Below are positions 23,501-37,100 of a stretch of 64,000 bases of DNA, in pieces. The stretch covers positions 3,032,878 to 3,096,877 of the forward strand of contig NC_083582.1 of the NCBI RefSeq assembly GCF_027579695.1. Reading direction: 5' to 3'. The stretch's first letter is position 1; every line of letters begins with the position of its first letter. The position numbers and the translations under genes are program-made. The notes beneath the pieces are model-generated. The model did not search any database. It saw only the letters and a list, made by a program, of their open reading frames with translations, and was not told where the DNA came from. This DNA is from Neoarius graeffei. Lineage: Eukaryota; Chordata; Actinopteri; Siluriformes; Ariidae.

Positions 23501-26500
23501 AACAATGCAAAAAAAGAGAAAAATCCAACTTTAATTCAAGTGCATTTATTCAGTGGGGAAAAAATCCCACATTTAGAAATAATTATTTTACATGAAATCA
23601 TATGTGCCATAATTATTGTCACCCCTGATGTTAATACTTTGTACAACCCCCTTTTGCCAATAAGACAGCACTTAATCTTCTCCTATAACATTTCACAAGA
23701 TGGGAGAATACAAAGAGAGGGATCTTTGACCATTCCTCTTTGCACAATCTCTCTAAATCATCCAGAGTCCTGGGTCCTCTCCTATGCACTCTCCTCTTCA
23801 ACTCACCCCACAGGTTTTCAATTGGGTTGAGGTCTGGGGACTGAGATGGCCATGGGAGGAGCTTGATTTTGTGTCTGGTGAACCATTTTTGTGTAGATTT
23901 GGCCACATGTTTAGGGTCATTATCTTGCTGAAAGACCCAGTGACGACCCATCTTCAGCTTTCGGGCATAGGCCACCAGATTTTGATTTAAAATCTCATCT
24001 CATCTCATTATCTGTAGCCGCTTTATCCTGTTCTACAGGGTCACAGGCAAGCTGGAGCCTATCCCAGCTGACTACGGGCGAAAGGCAGGGTTCACCCTGG
24101 ACAAGTCACCAGGTCATCGCAGGGCTGACATTGATTTAAAATGTCCTGGTATTTCAAAGAGTTCATGATGCCATGCATCCTAACAAGGTTCCCGGGGCCT
24201 TTGGAAGAGAAACAGGCCCACAGCATCACCGATCCTCAACCATACTTCACAGTGGGCATGAGGTGCTTTTCCGCATACTCATCTTTTGTGATGTATTAGA
24301 GTGTTTGTTGCCAAAAAGCTCTATCTTGGTCTCATCTGACCAAAGCACATGGTCCCAGTTGAAGTCCCAGTACTGCTTAGCGAACTCCAGACGTTTATGT
24401 TTATGCTTGTAAGTGAGAAAAGGTATTTTCCGTGCATGCCTCCCAAACAGCTTGTTGGCATGTAGATAGTGCCTGATGGTTGTTATGGAGACTTTGTGAC
24501 CCCAAGATGCTACTCTTGTTAGGGGTGGTGGAGGTATGGTGAGACAGGATCCAAAAGCAGAACACGACTCAGACAGTAATCCAATAAATGAGGTGGTTTT
24601 AATCCAGGAAAAAAGTAGCAAAAATAGTCCATGTAAAAAAGGAGACAAAAACTTGACAAAACAAATGAGGCAGACAAGGACAAGAAAAACACTAGTGCAA
24701 AAAAATATGAACAAGAAAAAACTGCTAGTGCAAAAAACCATAAATGAGAAAAAGCTAGTGCAAAAAACCATGAACAAGGGAAAAACACTGGAGAGAAAAA
24801 AAGCATTAAGGCACAGAAACGGCTAGGGAAAAACAAACGAGATGTTCTGGCAAAAACAGAGTCTGAGAATGGTTTATTTATACACAGCAGTGAAAACCAG
24901 GAAGTGAATAAGGGTGAGAGGGAATTCCTGTCCTGGCTCTGGATCGGCACCGGCGTGAGAGATCCATAATCTCCGGAGTGGATGTCCAGGGCAGAGCATG
25001 ACAACTCTTTGATGCAATTCTCTAACAGTGAGCTTTGGAGAACTTTTTACTTCTCTTACCATCCTCCTCATTGTGCGTGGTGGCAAGATAAACTTGCATC
25101 CTCGGCCAGGCTTGTTTGCCACTGTTCCAGTTGTTTTAAACTTCTTGATGATTCCTCTGACTGTAGATATGGGCAGGTGTAGGCGAGTGGCTATTTTCTT
25201 GTAGCCATTGCCTGACTTATGAAGGTCAATACACATCTGCCTTACTTGAATGGTGTGTTCTCTTGTCTTTCCCATGTTGAAGAGTGGATAAGAGAACTAG
25301 GCCTCTGTGTCACATCATATTCATACCCCAGGGAAACAGGATGTGATGAATTACTAATTAAAGGTTCCTAGATACTCTGATCAACTTTATAAACTACAGT
25401 AGAAATGACAGAAATGCTTCAATTACATTTATTTTCTAGGAATTGTTATGGGTGCCAATAATTGTGGAACAGGTAATTTTATGAAAAAAATTATTTCTTA
25501 GTCAGGGATTTTTAAATTTTTTTAATTCACCTGAGTTAAGGGTTACATTTTTCTACCATTTTCAGTGTGAGATTATGCTTCTGCAATAAAAATTGAATTT
25601 ATTTTAAGACTTTTAACACATCTTAACCAGGGGTGCCAATAATTGTGGAGGGCACTGTAATTATAAACAGAAACAGTACCAAATTATGGACCCCATTTTT
25701 TATTTATTTTTACATATTTTGATACTTATTCTGCAATAAATTAAAAAAAAAATTGGGTATTGTCAGCACAGGTAGGTCTACCTGCTGAGCATTTCTGCCT
25801 GAAGCACCTCTGATGGTGCCGTTGGGCCAGCTGCTGCAGGGTCATCAGCCAGGAGATACCTTTCCCTGATGTTTTGCTCCTTTAATCCCAGAACATCTCA
25901 GGTTGGTGGAGCAGCGGCGGGGACGTCTCCCTGCCACCCCCTTCAGCTGGCCCTAGGATCCCTGTTTACCCCACGCTTTATCCTTTCTGCAGAACCACAG
26001 CCAGAAACTTCCTCTTTCCGCCTCTTCTGCCAGGTCTGAGAGTGCCTTCTTCTGTTTGCAGCCTGTGATACCAAGCATCTTCAGGAGCCACTGGGTGGAT
26101 ACCCCAGTGTAGCCTCTGCAGCCAATTTCCACTGGGTAGGTGAGAGCCCTCCACCCAGCTTGTGAGCACACAGCTGCAAGATCTGTGTACCTCTCCTTTT
26201 TACACTCAAAGGCAGCCTCTATCCCCTCCTCCCATGGGACAGACAGTTCGACCATGATGACCGTTTTGGTCGGAATAGACCAGAGGACAATATCAGGCCG
26301 TAAGGAGGTTGTGGTTATCTCAGTGGGGAACTTCAACTGGCAGTCAAGATCAGCTGCCATGCTCCACTCACCTCCAGGTAACAAGAGAGACCACTCCTTC
26401 AGGTTGCTGCTCTGCCCTCCCCCCCTTGCATGACAAACTGGATCCGCCACTGTGATGTTGTTGGGCTGGCCCTATTTACCTCCAGTCTGCGTGTTTCCAG

Positions 26501-28112
26501 GGTTTCTGCAAGCTTGCGCAGAGCTAGATCATGACGCCATCTGTACCAACCCTGCATTAGTGCTGTCTTGCACCCAGAAAGGATGTGCTGCAGGCTTGGG
26601 CTCTGGGAGGAGCATAGGTGGCAGTTCTCCTTTGATCCATACCACAGATGTAAGTTCTGGGGACTTGGAAGGGTGTCGTATATGGCCCTGATGAGGAAGC
26701 TAAGCCTTGCTTGGGGCATCCTCCACATGTCAGCCCATGTGATGTTCCTGTTAACAATGGCCTCCCAGGTGGTCCATCTACCTTGTTGGTGTTGACTCTC
26801 AGCTCTGATCTTGTAGCACTCCTCCTCCATTTTCAGCACTTTGGAGATCATGAGGTCTCTCCTTTCCCTTTCTGTTGCCTTGGACCACATTTTGGATGTG
26901 GCTCCCCATCCTAGGCCTGTCCTTCCTGACTGTGGTAACCCAACAATCTCTTGGAGTTTTAACTGGCTGATAGCCTGGTCAACTGTCTGCATTGCACTCC
27001 ACTTATATCCTGTATGGACCTGGACTCTGGTATTTTGCACAAGCAGGTCAGGCAAGTCTTTTAGTTCAAATACAAGCCTCATCTTCTCCTGCTTGTAGCC
27101 CTGACTAATGGATTTCAGTGGAAGTTGCATGATGTTTCTCCCAAACAGTGCCACATTGGAGAGACCACAAGGAAGGCCAAGCCATTTCCTAATGAAACTA
27201 TTTGCCTTCCTGCCCATTTTCAGGGCTGTTGCCAAAGTGATATCACACAGTTTCAGGGGCCACATCAGACACTGATACAGGGTAAACTGATAACGCCAGA
27301 CTTTGAATTTCCCTGGAAGGCAGCTTTGGTCAATTTTGGCCAGACCATCTGTGAGCTGGGATGTTACTGAGGCATCCATATGATGGTCAGACACGTCAGC
27401 TGTGTAGAGCCTTTCAAGGCTTCAGACGGGTTGATGCACCAGAAGTGGAATTTTCTCACCATCAATTGAGAAGCAGATGCTATCATTCCTGACTCCCTTC
27501 TGGATAGACAGACTGTGGGACCTAGCTGGCTTTATTCTCATCCTGGCCCATGCAAGCAGCTCCTCAAACCTCTTTAGGAGTCTGACAGTGCATGCAGCTG
27601 TCTGGAGGACAGTGGTGACATCATCTATGTAGCTTCTTATAGCTGGGAGTCTATGACCTAACTGAGACCTGACTCCTTGAACCATCTGTCTACCACCAAT
27701 TAGGATGATCTCAAACGCTGCTGTAAATAAGATGGGAGAGATAGAACAGCCCATTGCTATTCCTTTCTCCAGCTGGTGCCAACCAGCTGAAATCGACTTG
27801 GATGTAGCAGACATGAAAAGTGATAAAGTACTTCTCCACTAAGGTCTGAATGCATGGTGGAACATGGAAGAAGTTGACCACAAAGGCGATCAGCTGGTGA
27901 GGAACAGAGCTGTAAGCATTTGCAAGGTCCAGCTAAACTACATGGAGATCTGATCTGTTTCTCGCTGTCTGGATTTGTTCCCAGATCATCACAGAGTGCT
28001 CCACACAGCCAGGGAATCCCAGAACTCCTGCCTTCTGGCAACTGGTATCGATATATTTCCATGAAACTTGCCACCCAACAGGAACATTTTATGCAGAACC
28101 CATTTTTGACAA

Positions 28113-28145
<33 letters not shown>

Positions 28146-31100
28146 TACGCGCACACACACATCCTCGGTAATTATCTGAGTTAAACCACGTGAGCTGAGA
28201 CCACAGAAACACCAGTATGTCAGAAAATACAGACACTTTTGTAATTTGAAATATTATTGATCAAGAAGGAGCTGAAATTGTCATGCTCTGCTCCGGACGT
28301 CCAATCCAGAGATTATGAATCTCTCATGCCAGTGCCAATCCAAATCTGGAATGGGAATTCCTTCATGCCTGCATTCACTTCCTGGTTTTCTCTGCTGTTA
28401 TAAAAATGCCATTCTCAGACAGGAACTTTGCCAGAACGTCTCGCTTTGCTTCTAGCCATTTCTGTGCCTCTGTTATGTTTCACAGATGTTTGCTCAAGCT
28501 CATTTTTTTAATTTCATGGTTTTTGCACTAAGGGTTCATGTTCTAGTTCATGGGGTTTTGCACTAGGGTTTTTTTTTCTTGTTTTTGTTTTTTTTGTCCT
28601 AGCATTTTTGTCTTTGCCTGTTTTGTGTTTTTGTCTAGTTTTCTGTCTCTTGTTATCTGGATTATTTTTCCCATTTGTTTTTGTCCTGTTAGTGCCACGC
28701 GCTTGTTAGTGCCATGCCCTTGCCACGCCCTTGTGCCACGCCCTTTTCCCTGGATTAAATCTCTCTATTTATTTGATTACTGTCTGTGTTCTGCTTGTGG
28801 ATCCTTATCCCACCACACCTCCACAACCCCTAACAGTACGTTCTGGCCAACATGGATCAGTGGAACTCACCTGTCTGAGAATGGCCATCCAGCAGCAAGG
28901 GACTCTCCTTGGGACCCATCAGCAAGACCTCCAACAGATTACACAGAACCACCACACAAATGCAGCACTATCAAGCCATGCCTACCTCTCCCCAGCAGTC
29001 TCCAACTTCAGCTCCTGCCACTGCCTTTTCCCGCGAACCGAGACTCCCAGCGCCTCAGCCCTATGATGGAGAGCCAGGTACTTGTAGATCATTCTTGTCT
29101 CAATGCTCATTGATCATGGAGCTGCAACCTCTGACCTTCCCCACAGAACGCTCCCGGGTGGCATATATCATCACACTCCTCCCTGGCAAGGCCAGGGAAT
29201 GGGAAACAGAGGTCTGGGACGCTGATGCTCCCTTCTGCTCCTGTTTCAAAGATTTCTCCGAAGAGATGAGGTGAACTTTCGACAGCTCTCTGTCCAGCCG
29301 GGAGGCCGCTAGGGAACTTTTGGAGCTGTGGCAGGGGTCCCGGTCTGCCTCAGACTATGCCATCGAGTTCCGGACATTGGCGGCATCATGCGGTTGGAAC
29401 GAGAATGCCCAGGTTGATGCGTTCCTACATAGCTTGTCTGACATCATTAAGGATGAGCTGGTATCACGGGAACTGCCGTCGGACCTCTCCAATCTCATGG
29501 ACCTTGCCAACTGCATCAACACCCGGATCCAGCAATGGAGGAGAGAGAAGACCTGCCCCAGCTTCACCTCCTCTCCACCTCCTGCCATGTCCATCGAACC
29601 TATGCAAGTAGACCGGGTACAGGTGTTAGTGGAGGAACGACAATGCCGGTGGAGCGCAGGGTCCTGTTTCTACTGCGGTCAGCAAGGGCACATCTGCCGA
29701 GCCTGCCCGCTAAAAGGACAAGCCCCACCAGTGAATCGAGGGGCCCTGGTGGGCAACACTCGGAACCAGCCCCCTGCTGATCGACTGTTACTCCCTGTCA
29801 TCATTATCCACAACAACCAGCATCACCATCTCCAGGCCCTTGTCAACTCAGGGGCAGACAGGAACCTAATCTGCTCTGCCACTGCCAAGCGTCTGGGAAT
29901 TCCGCTACTTGCCCTCGACATCCCTCTCACAGTCCTGACACTCAATGGCACCGGCTTGACCACCATCACCCACCTTACCCCCCTGCTCACCCTGAGGATT
30001 TCTGGTAACCATTCAGAAACCATCCAGCTCCATGTCATGAACAACCCCCACATACCCATCATCCTAGGATTACCCTGGTTAACGCTGCACAACCCTCACC
30101 TAAACTGGGCCAATAACACCATCCTAGGCTGAAGCCATTCCTGCCTAGCTTTCTGCCTGAACTCCACTCTGCCTCCCGCCAGACCACTGCAGCCTCCAGC
30201 CAGCGAGTTTCCCAACCTCTCTCATGTGCCTCTGGAATACCTGGATTTAAGACTTGTTTTCAGCAAGACCCAAGCAGTGTCCCTCCCTCCTCACAGACCG
30301 TATGACTGTGGAATCGACCTCCTGCCTGGGACAGCGCCACCCAAAGGGCGACTCTACTCTCTGTCTCCCATCAAAAGGCAAGCTATGGAGAAGTACATCT
30401 CTGAGTCTCTGGCAGCTGGGATCATCCGCCCTTCTTCCTCCCCAGCAGGGGCAGGATTCTTCTTCGTGAATAAGAAGGACAAGTCGCTCCGCCCATGCAT
30501 TGATTATCGAGGTCTCAATGCCATCACAGTCAAGAACTGCTACCCACTACCGCTCATGACTACGGCCTTTGAACTACTCCAGGGAGCCAAGATATTCACC
30601 AAGTTGGGCTTACGCAATGCCTACCATCTCGTCAGGATCAGAGAGGGGGACGAGTGGAAGACGGCCTTCAACACCACCACTGGCCACTATGAGTACCCCG
30701 TGGTCCCTTTCAGCCTGACCAATGCGCCCGCAGTCTTCCAGGCACTTGTCAACGGCGTCCTGAGGGAATTTCTCAACATCTTCATTTTCATGTACCTGGA
30801 TGACATCCTGATCTTCTCTTGCTCCCTGGAGGAACATCGGGGCCACGTCCGGCAGGTCCTCCAGCGCCTGCTAGAAAATAAGCTATATGTCAAGGCAGAG
30901 AAAAGTGAATTTCACCAAAGCTCTGTCTCGTTTCTGGGGTTCATCATCTCCCTGGCTAGGATCCAGATGGACCCCCTCAAGCTTGAGGCAGTCGGTGACT
31001 GGCCCACCCCATCCTTGCGACGAGAGCTCCAGCATTTCTTGGGATTCGCCAATTTCTACAGGTGCTTTATCTGCAACTTCAGCACAGTGGCTGGACCTCT

Positions 31101-34100
31101 CACAGTTTTAACCTCGACTAAGACCTCATTCAAGTGGGGGGAGGAAGTGGAGAAAGGCTTCTTCATGCTCAAGCACAAGTTCACCACAGCACCCATTCTC
31201 ACCATACCTGATCCCACAAAACAGTTTATCGTGGAGGTCGACACTTCTGAGTCTGGGGTCAGAGCCATCCTCTCCCAGAGGGCCAATGATAACAAGGTCC
31301 ACCCCTGCTCCTTCTTCTCTCGCCGGCTGTTCCCTGCTGAACGAAATTACATCAGCGACAGAGAGCTGTTAGCCATCAAGCTAGCCTTAGAGGAGTGGAG
31401 GCACTGGCTCGAGGGGTCGGATCTCCCCTTCCTCATCTGGACTGACCACAAGAATCTGGAATACCTCAAATCCGGCAAACGCCTTAACTCACGGCAAGCC
31501 CGATGGTCTCTTTTCTTCTCCCGTTTCCAATGCACGCTCTCCTACCGCCCAGGCTCTAAGAACGGCAAACCCGACGCCCTGTCCAGGATATTCTCTGCCC
31601 GCCAGAAGGAGTCTAGTATACCTGAAACCATCCTCCCTCCACGCTGTTTGGTGCAGAAGGCCTTGGAGCAGGACCCCAGAGAAGGTAACTCAAGCAACAT
31701 TCCACCTAACCATCTGCTTGTTCCCTGTTCTGTGTGAATCCAGGTGCTGCAGTGGGGTCATGGCTCCAAGTTGGCTTGTCATCCAGGAGCTGCTCGAACC
31801 CTGGCACTCATCCAACAGCGCTTCTGGTGGCCATCCATCAAGGAAGACGTCCAGGAGTTTGTGGCAGCCTGCGACACATGTGCCCGGAACAAGACAGCCA
31901 ATCAACCCCCTGCTGGCCTGCTAAGACCCCTCCCAATTCCTCATCAACCCTGGTCTCACATCACCCAGGACTTCATCACAGGACTCCCCAACTCAGGTGG
32001 CAACACATGCATCCTCACAGTTATTGACCGGTTCTCCAAGACAGTCCATTTTGTCCCTCTGCCCAAGCTTCCCACAGCTAAAGAAACTGCCGAATTACTC
32101 ATCCTTCATGTTTTCCACCTACACGGATTCCCCACTGACATCGTTTCCGACCGGGGTCCTCAGTTCACTGCACAATTCTGGAGGGCCTTCTGCAAACTCA
32201 TTAGGGCCTCCTGTAGCCTCTCCTCAGGGTTCCATCCTCAAACCAATGGCCAGGCAGAACAAGCAAATCAAGCTTTGGAGGTGGCACTCAGGTGCATGAC
32301 GTCCAGGGATGCCGCTTCTTGGAGTAAGTACTTACCTTGGGTCGAGTACGCTCACAACACTCTCCCTTCATCTGCCACAGGCCTCTCGCCCTTCCAGTGC
32401 TCCCTAGGTTACCAACCATCACTCTTCCCCAACCAAGAGGAGGAGGTCACCATACCCTCAGCCAAGACCTTCATACGCTGCTGCAGGAGGACGTGGGCAT
32501 CGGCTCGGAGAAGACTCATTCATTCCACCCTAGCATCCAAGAGGAAGGCCGACAAACACCGCTCTAAGGCACCCACTTACCGGGTGGGGCAGCGAGTCAT
32601 GCTCTCCATGCGCCATCTGCCACTCAAAACCGTCTCCTGCAAGCTGGCTCCCAGATACCTAGGACCCTTCCTCATCAGCAAGGTAATCAATCCATGTTCT
32701 GTCAGACTGGCATTACCACTCACCATGCGATGTATTCACCCCATTTTCCATGTGTCACAGCTTAAACCTCTGATCTCTAGTTCATTGTTTTCAATGCCTT
32801 TACTGACAGTACCCTCCCCCCGAGGAGCTCCCACTGGGAGCTACATTCTTCCTGGGGCACCCTCTCCTCCTGGGTGTGGGTTTGTCAGGATGTTGAGCAT
32901 GGAATTTCCATTTTAACAGAGGTCCAGAATGTCCTTGGCTCCCACCCAGCTTCTTTCTTCTGGCCCATAGCCTTCCCAGTCTACCAGATACTCAATTTGA
33001 CCTCCTCTGCATCTGGAGTCGAGTAACCTATTTATCTGGTAGATGGGCTCACCTTCTAGGCTTAAAGGTGGATGCTCCTGGAGGAGAGGGTTCTTGGCAA
33101 GCAGGCCTGGAACGGCAGGCTTTAGACAGGAGACTTGAAATGTTGGGGACATCCGACTGTGAGGGGAAAGTTCTAACCTGTAAGAGACATTGTTGATTCG
33201 CCGGAGTATTTTGAATGGACCGATGTATCGTGCTTGTAGTTTTCAGCATGTGTTGGGTGCTCTGAGATTCTTCGTGGAGACCCACACTCTGTCACCAGGA
33301 GTGAAATCTGGGTTGCTACTTCTCTGCTTGTCAGCATATTCCTTGTACTTGGCATTTACTGTCTCGATATGCTGATGTACCTCCTCTCAGACAGCTTGGC
33401 TGTGAGAAAACCAGTCTTCAGTGGCTTGAACTTGTGCTGGAGTGTCGTCCCAGGGGAACAGGGGTGGTTGATAGCTGAGTATGCACTGGAAGGGGGTTAG
33501 TTGTGTCACAGAGTGCGTCAGTGAATTTTGTACATACTCGGCCCATGGGATGAAACGTGACCAGTCCCCCGGTTCCTCATGCAGAAAATTTGTAGAAAGC
33601 ATCCGATCTCTTGGTTTGTCCTCTCCACTTGGCTGTTGAATTGAGGATGATAACCAAATGTGAGACTTACTGAGACTCCTAGCCGCTCCATGAAGCAGGT
33701 CCACAAACGTTAAATGAACTGGGGGCCTCGGTCGCTGACTGTGTCCTCAGGGATACCAAAGTATCTAAATACTTGTTGAAACAGTAGTTCAACAGTTTGG
33801 AGTGCTGTAGGGATGCCTGGTAATGGAAAGAGTTTCAGTGCTTTGGAGAGCCTGTCGACTATCAACATGATGGTGGTGTTGCCCTGGGAGGGTGGTAAGT
33901 CTGTGATGTAATCGATGGCTATGTGTGACCAAGGTCTTTGAGGTACCAGGAGGAGACAAAGCTTACCCGCTGGCAGTGTTCATGGAACCTTTGCCTGGGC
34001 ACACTTGGAGCAAGATTCAGTGAACTGGTTGATCTCCATGAGCATGTTCTCCCATCAGTACTTGTGAGTTCTCCCATCAGTTAATCTGGTGAGTTCGATG

Positions 34101-37100
34101 GCTGCCAGGCTGTCCCGTGGTGGGAGACGTGTGGGCCCAGGTGATGAGTCGCCTTCAGAGATGCTTTGGGACATAGAGCAGGCCAGGTGGAAGGCTGACT
34201 GGAACTGTCCTGGGTTGGGAGTTCCTTATCTGCTGGTCTAGGTCCCAAGTGATGGACTGTATAAAGCAGTTGGATGGAAGAATAGCATGGGTAGCAGGAT
34301 CCTGGCATGATGAGACAAAGGTGTGAGACAGGTTAGTGTTCTTTGATCCTGGACGGAATGAGATCGAGAAATTAAAACGCATGAAGAAGAGAGCCCATCT
34401 GGCTTGGCGTGGGTTTAGTGGCTTGGCTTTCTTGAGATACTCTAGGTTTTTATGGTCGGTGAGTATTGTGAAGGGATGAGTGGCCCCTCCAGCCAGTGTC
34501 TCCACTCCTCAAGAGCGAGCTTGATGGCAAGCAGTTCACGGTTCCTGATGTCATAGTTTCTCTCTGCAGACATGAGCTTCCTGGAGAAGAAAGCCACAGG
34601 ATAAAGTTTTTGTCTTTCATTGAAACGTTGGGATAAGATTCCTCTGACTCCTGTGTCAGATGCATCAACTTCCACTATGAAAGGCTTGGTCAGGTCAGGA
34701 TGCTGCAGAACCGGTGCTGAAGTGAACATGTTTTTTAGCCGATTAAAGGCTTCCTCAGCAGAAGGGTTCCACTGAAGCCATTTTGGCCCCTCCTTGAGCA
34801 AGGCCACTAGGGGAGCTGCAATCATGCTGAAGCCTCTGATGAAACCACGGTAGAAGTTCACAAAGCCCAGGAATCATTGAAACTCCTTTATCGACATGGG
34901 TACTGGCCAAGACATGACTGCAGAAACCTTGGAGGAATCCATGCTGACTCCTTCTGAACTTATGATGTACCCCGAAAAGGAGATTTGGTTATGGTGGAAT
35001 TCGCACTTCTCTGCCTTTATGTAGAGAAGGTTGGTTAGTAAGCGCTGGAGGACAGCTCTGACATGTTCTTGATGACTTTTCTTGTCAGGGGAGTAGATCA
35101 AAATGTTGTTGATATATGCAATAACATATCTTCCCAGCATGTCCCTTAGTATGTCATTGATAAGGCACTGAAATACACTGGGAGCCGAAGAAAGGCCATA
35201 TGGCATTACCTGGTACTCAAAGTGACCAGTGGTTGTACTGAAAGTGGTCTTCCATTCGTCTCCTTTCTTGATCCTTATCAAATTATAAGCACTGTGCAGG
35301 TCAAGCTTGGAGAATATCTTGGTGGAGTGAAGTTGTTCTAGGGCAGATGGAACAAGAGGAAGAGGATAGGGATATTTGACGGTAACCTGGTTAAGTCCTC
35401 TATAATCTATGCAAGGTCGAAGGCCGCCACCTCATTTTTCAATGAAGAAGAAGCCTGCTGAGGCTGGTGATTGGGAGGGATGACTGTATCCTTGGTTGAG
35501 GGCTTCCTGGATGTATTACTCCATGGCAGTGTGTTCCTTCTGGGAAAGGAGATAGATTCGACCACACGGAGGTGACATACCTGGTAGAAGGTTGATAGCA
35601 CAGTCATATGGTCTGTGAGGTGGTAGCCCACAGGCTTTTCTTTTACTGAAGACTTCCTGTAGGTCTAGATAACACTCAGGGACATTCTCAATAGAGTCTG
35701 GTTGCAGGCTCTCCACTGATGTTGAGGAGATACATAGTTGGGGACGTAAGAGACAGTTTTGAAAGCATGTGGGAGACCATTGAAGAATTTTCTTGTTCTG
35801 CCAAGAGATCAGTTGATCATGAAGTTGTAACCAGGGTTACCCAAGAATGATGTCATGATGGACTGTGGTGTTCACATAGAGAGAGATGTGTTCTGAATGG
35901 AGTGCTTTCACCTGAATGTGAATGGGAGCGGTTCTAGTAGTGACAAGGCCATCACCTATGGGTCCTCCATCGATGGTTTGAATGCTGAGTGGACTCTGCA
36001 GAGGGATTGTGGGCAGGTCGTACTTCTGGACGATCATGCTGTTGATGAAATTCCCCTCCATGTGGAGGACACCCGCTTTAACAATACAGGCACTTTAAAC
36101 AATTGTGCATTAAATTTTTGCTCAGGACTCACCGCATGAGTCGTGGTTTCTGCTGAATTGGAGCGAGATGGGTGGATGGGACACTGGTTGATTTTATGCT
36201 CTAAACTCCTGCAGTAAAAGCAGAGACCATCTCTCTTCCTCCTTTCCTGTTCTGATCATTTCAGATGAATGTTGGAAACTTCCATGGGTGCATTTTCTTC
36301 AGACACATGAATGGGTGTGGAGTTCTCCGTGAGAGAGGGCCAGCTGGTAAGCAGATGATTTAACCGGATTGCTAAGTCAATAAGGGAGTCTAGTGTTAAG
36401 TTTTCATCCCTACATTCCATTTTGCTGAGAACCTCAGGACGAAGACCTTGGTGGAACACTGCCTTCAATGCTGGTTCATTCCATCCACTGGCTGCGGCCA
36501 GAGTTTGGAAATCCAAAGCATATTCAGCAACTCTTCTTGAACCTTGTTTCATGGTAAGAAGACTTTCTTTGACTTCAACTCCATCAGGTTCGTGATCAAA
36601 TACTTGTTTGAAAAGCTTGAGGAAACACTCATATGAAATCATTCATTCTCCTCCTTTTCTCCATATGGTGCTTGCCCATTGCAATGCCTTACCAGTGAGA
36701 AATTATAGAAACTTAGCAATTTTGTGTTCATCCGAGAGTTGAGGCACAGTAGAGAAATACAGGGAGCACTGAAGCAGGAATCTCTTGCAGGCATGAGCAT
36801 CCCCAGCATACTTTTCCGGAACGGGGAGCTGTAATGCGGAACTAGAAGATGCCTCAGGGTGTGAAAGGAGGGCCTGCGACATCACAGCTGCAAGTTGTGC
36901 CATCTGTGTGTTGAGGTCCGCAAGCATCTGTTGATGTTCTCCTAGTAAATGCCCCTGAGCATTCAATGCAGTTTGCTTCACCTCCTCAGCTACATCCATT
37001 GTAGGCAAAGCATCCTGTCAGGGTGCAGGCACTTACAGATGTATTTGCAGGGGAGAGTGGGGAGCAAACAGTAACAAAGCCAAATCATGAAGCTACGATT

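Larger units (their letters stand above)
23631..25275 (-). pseudogene. Tc1-like transposase, broken by insertions
   Basis: N-terminal DNA-binding part at 25275-25010 ([27 protein letters not shown]). Middle at about 24515-24247 with [12 protein letters not shown] (first Asp). C-terminal part at 23975-23631 with [10 protein letters not shown] (second Asp) and [11 protein letters not shown] (Glu). All three catalytic residues survive, but the frame is split by an LTR, a SINE and internal damage. Confidence 0.88.
23416..25657 (-). mobile_element. Tc1/mariner element with two nested insertions
   Basis: Termini cagcgccctccacaattatt at the left and its complement (aattgtggagggcactg) at the right, between TA at 23414-23415 and 25658-25659. 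It holds a broken transposase, a truncated SINE at 23994-24130 and a solo LTR at 24517-25003. Confidence 0.92.
28279..32788 (+). mobile_element. Ty3/Gypsy retrotransposon, 5' LTR and internal region, 3' end lost
   Basis: The 5' LTR is followed by gag, protease, RT/RNase H and integrase frames in the usual Gypsy order. The 3' end is missing: the sequence stops at [10 protein letters not shown], just before the expected chromodomain, and is joined to the reverse-oriented LTR fragment of another element (32789-32808). Confidence 0.9.

Noticed and set aside
24536-24826. 96-codon Lys-rich frame
   Set aside because: Lies inside the reverse solo LTR. It has A-rich composition and no family resemblance.
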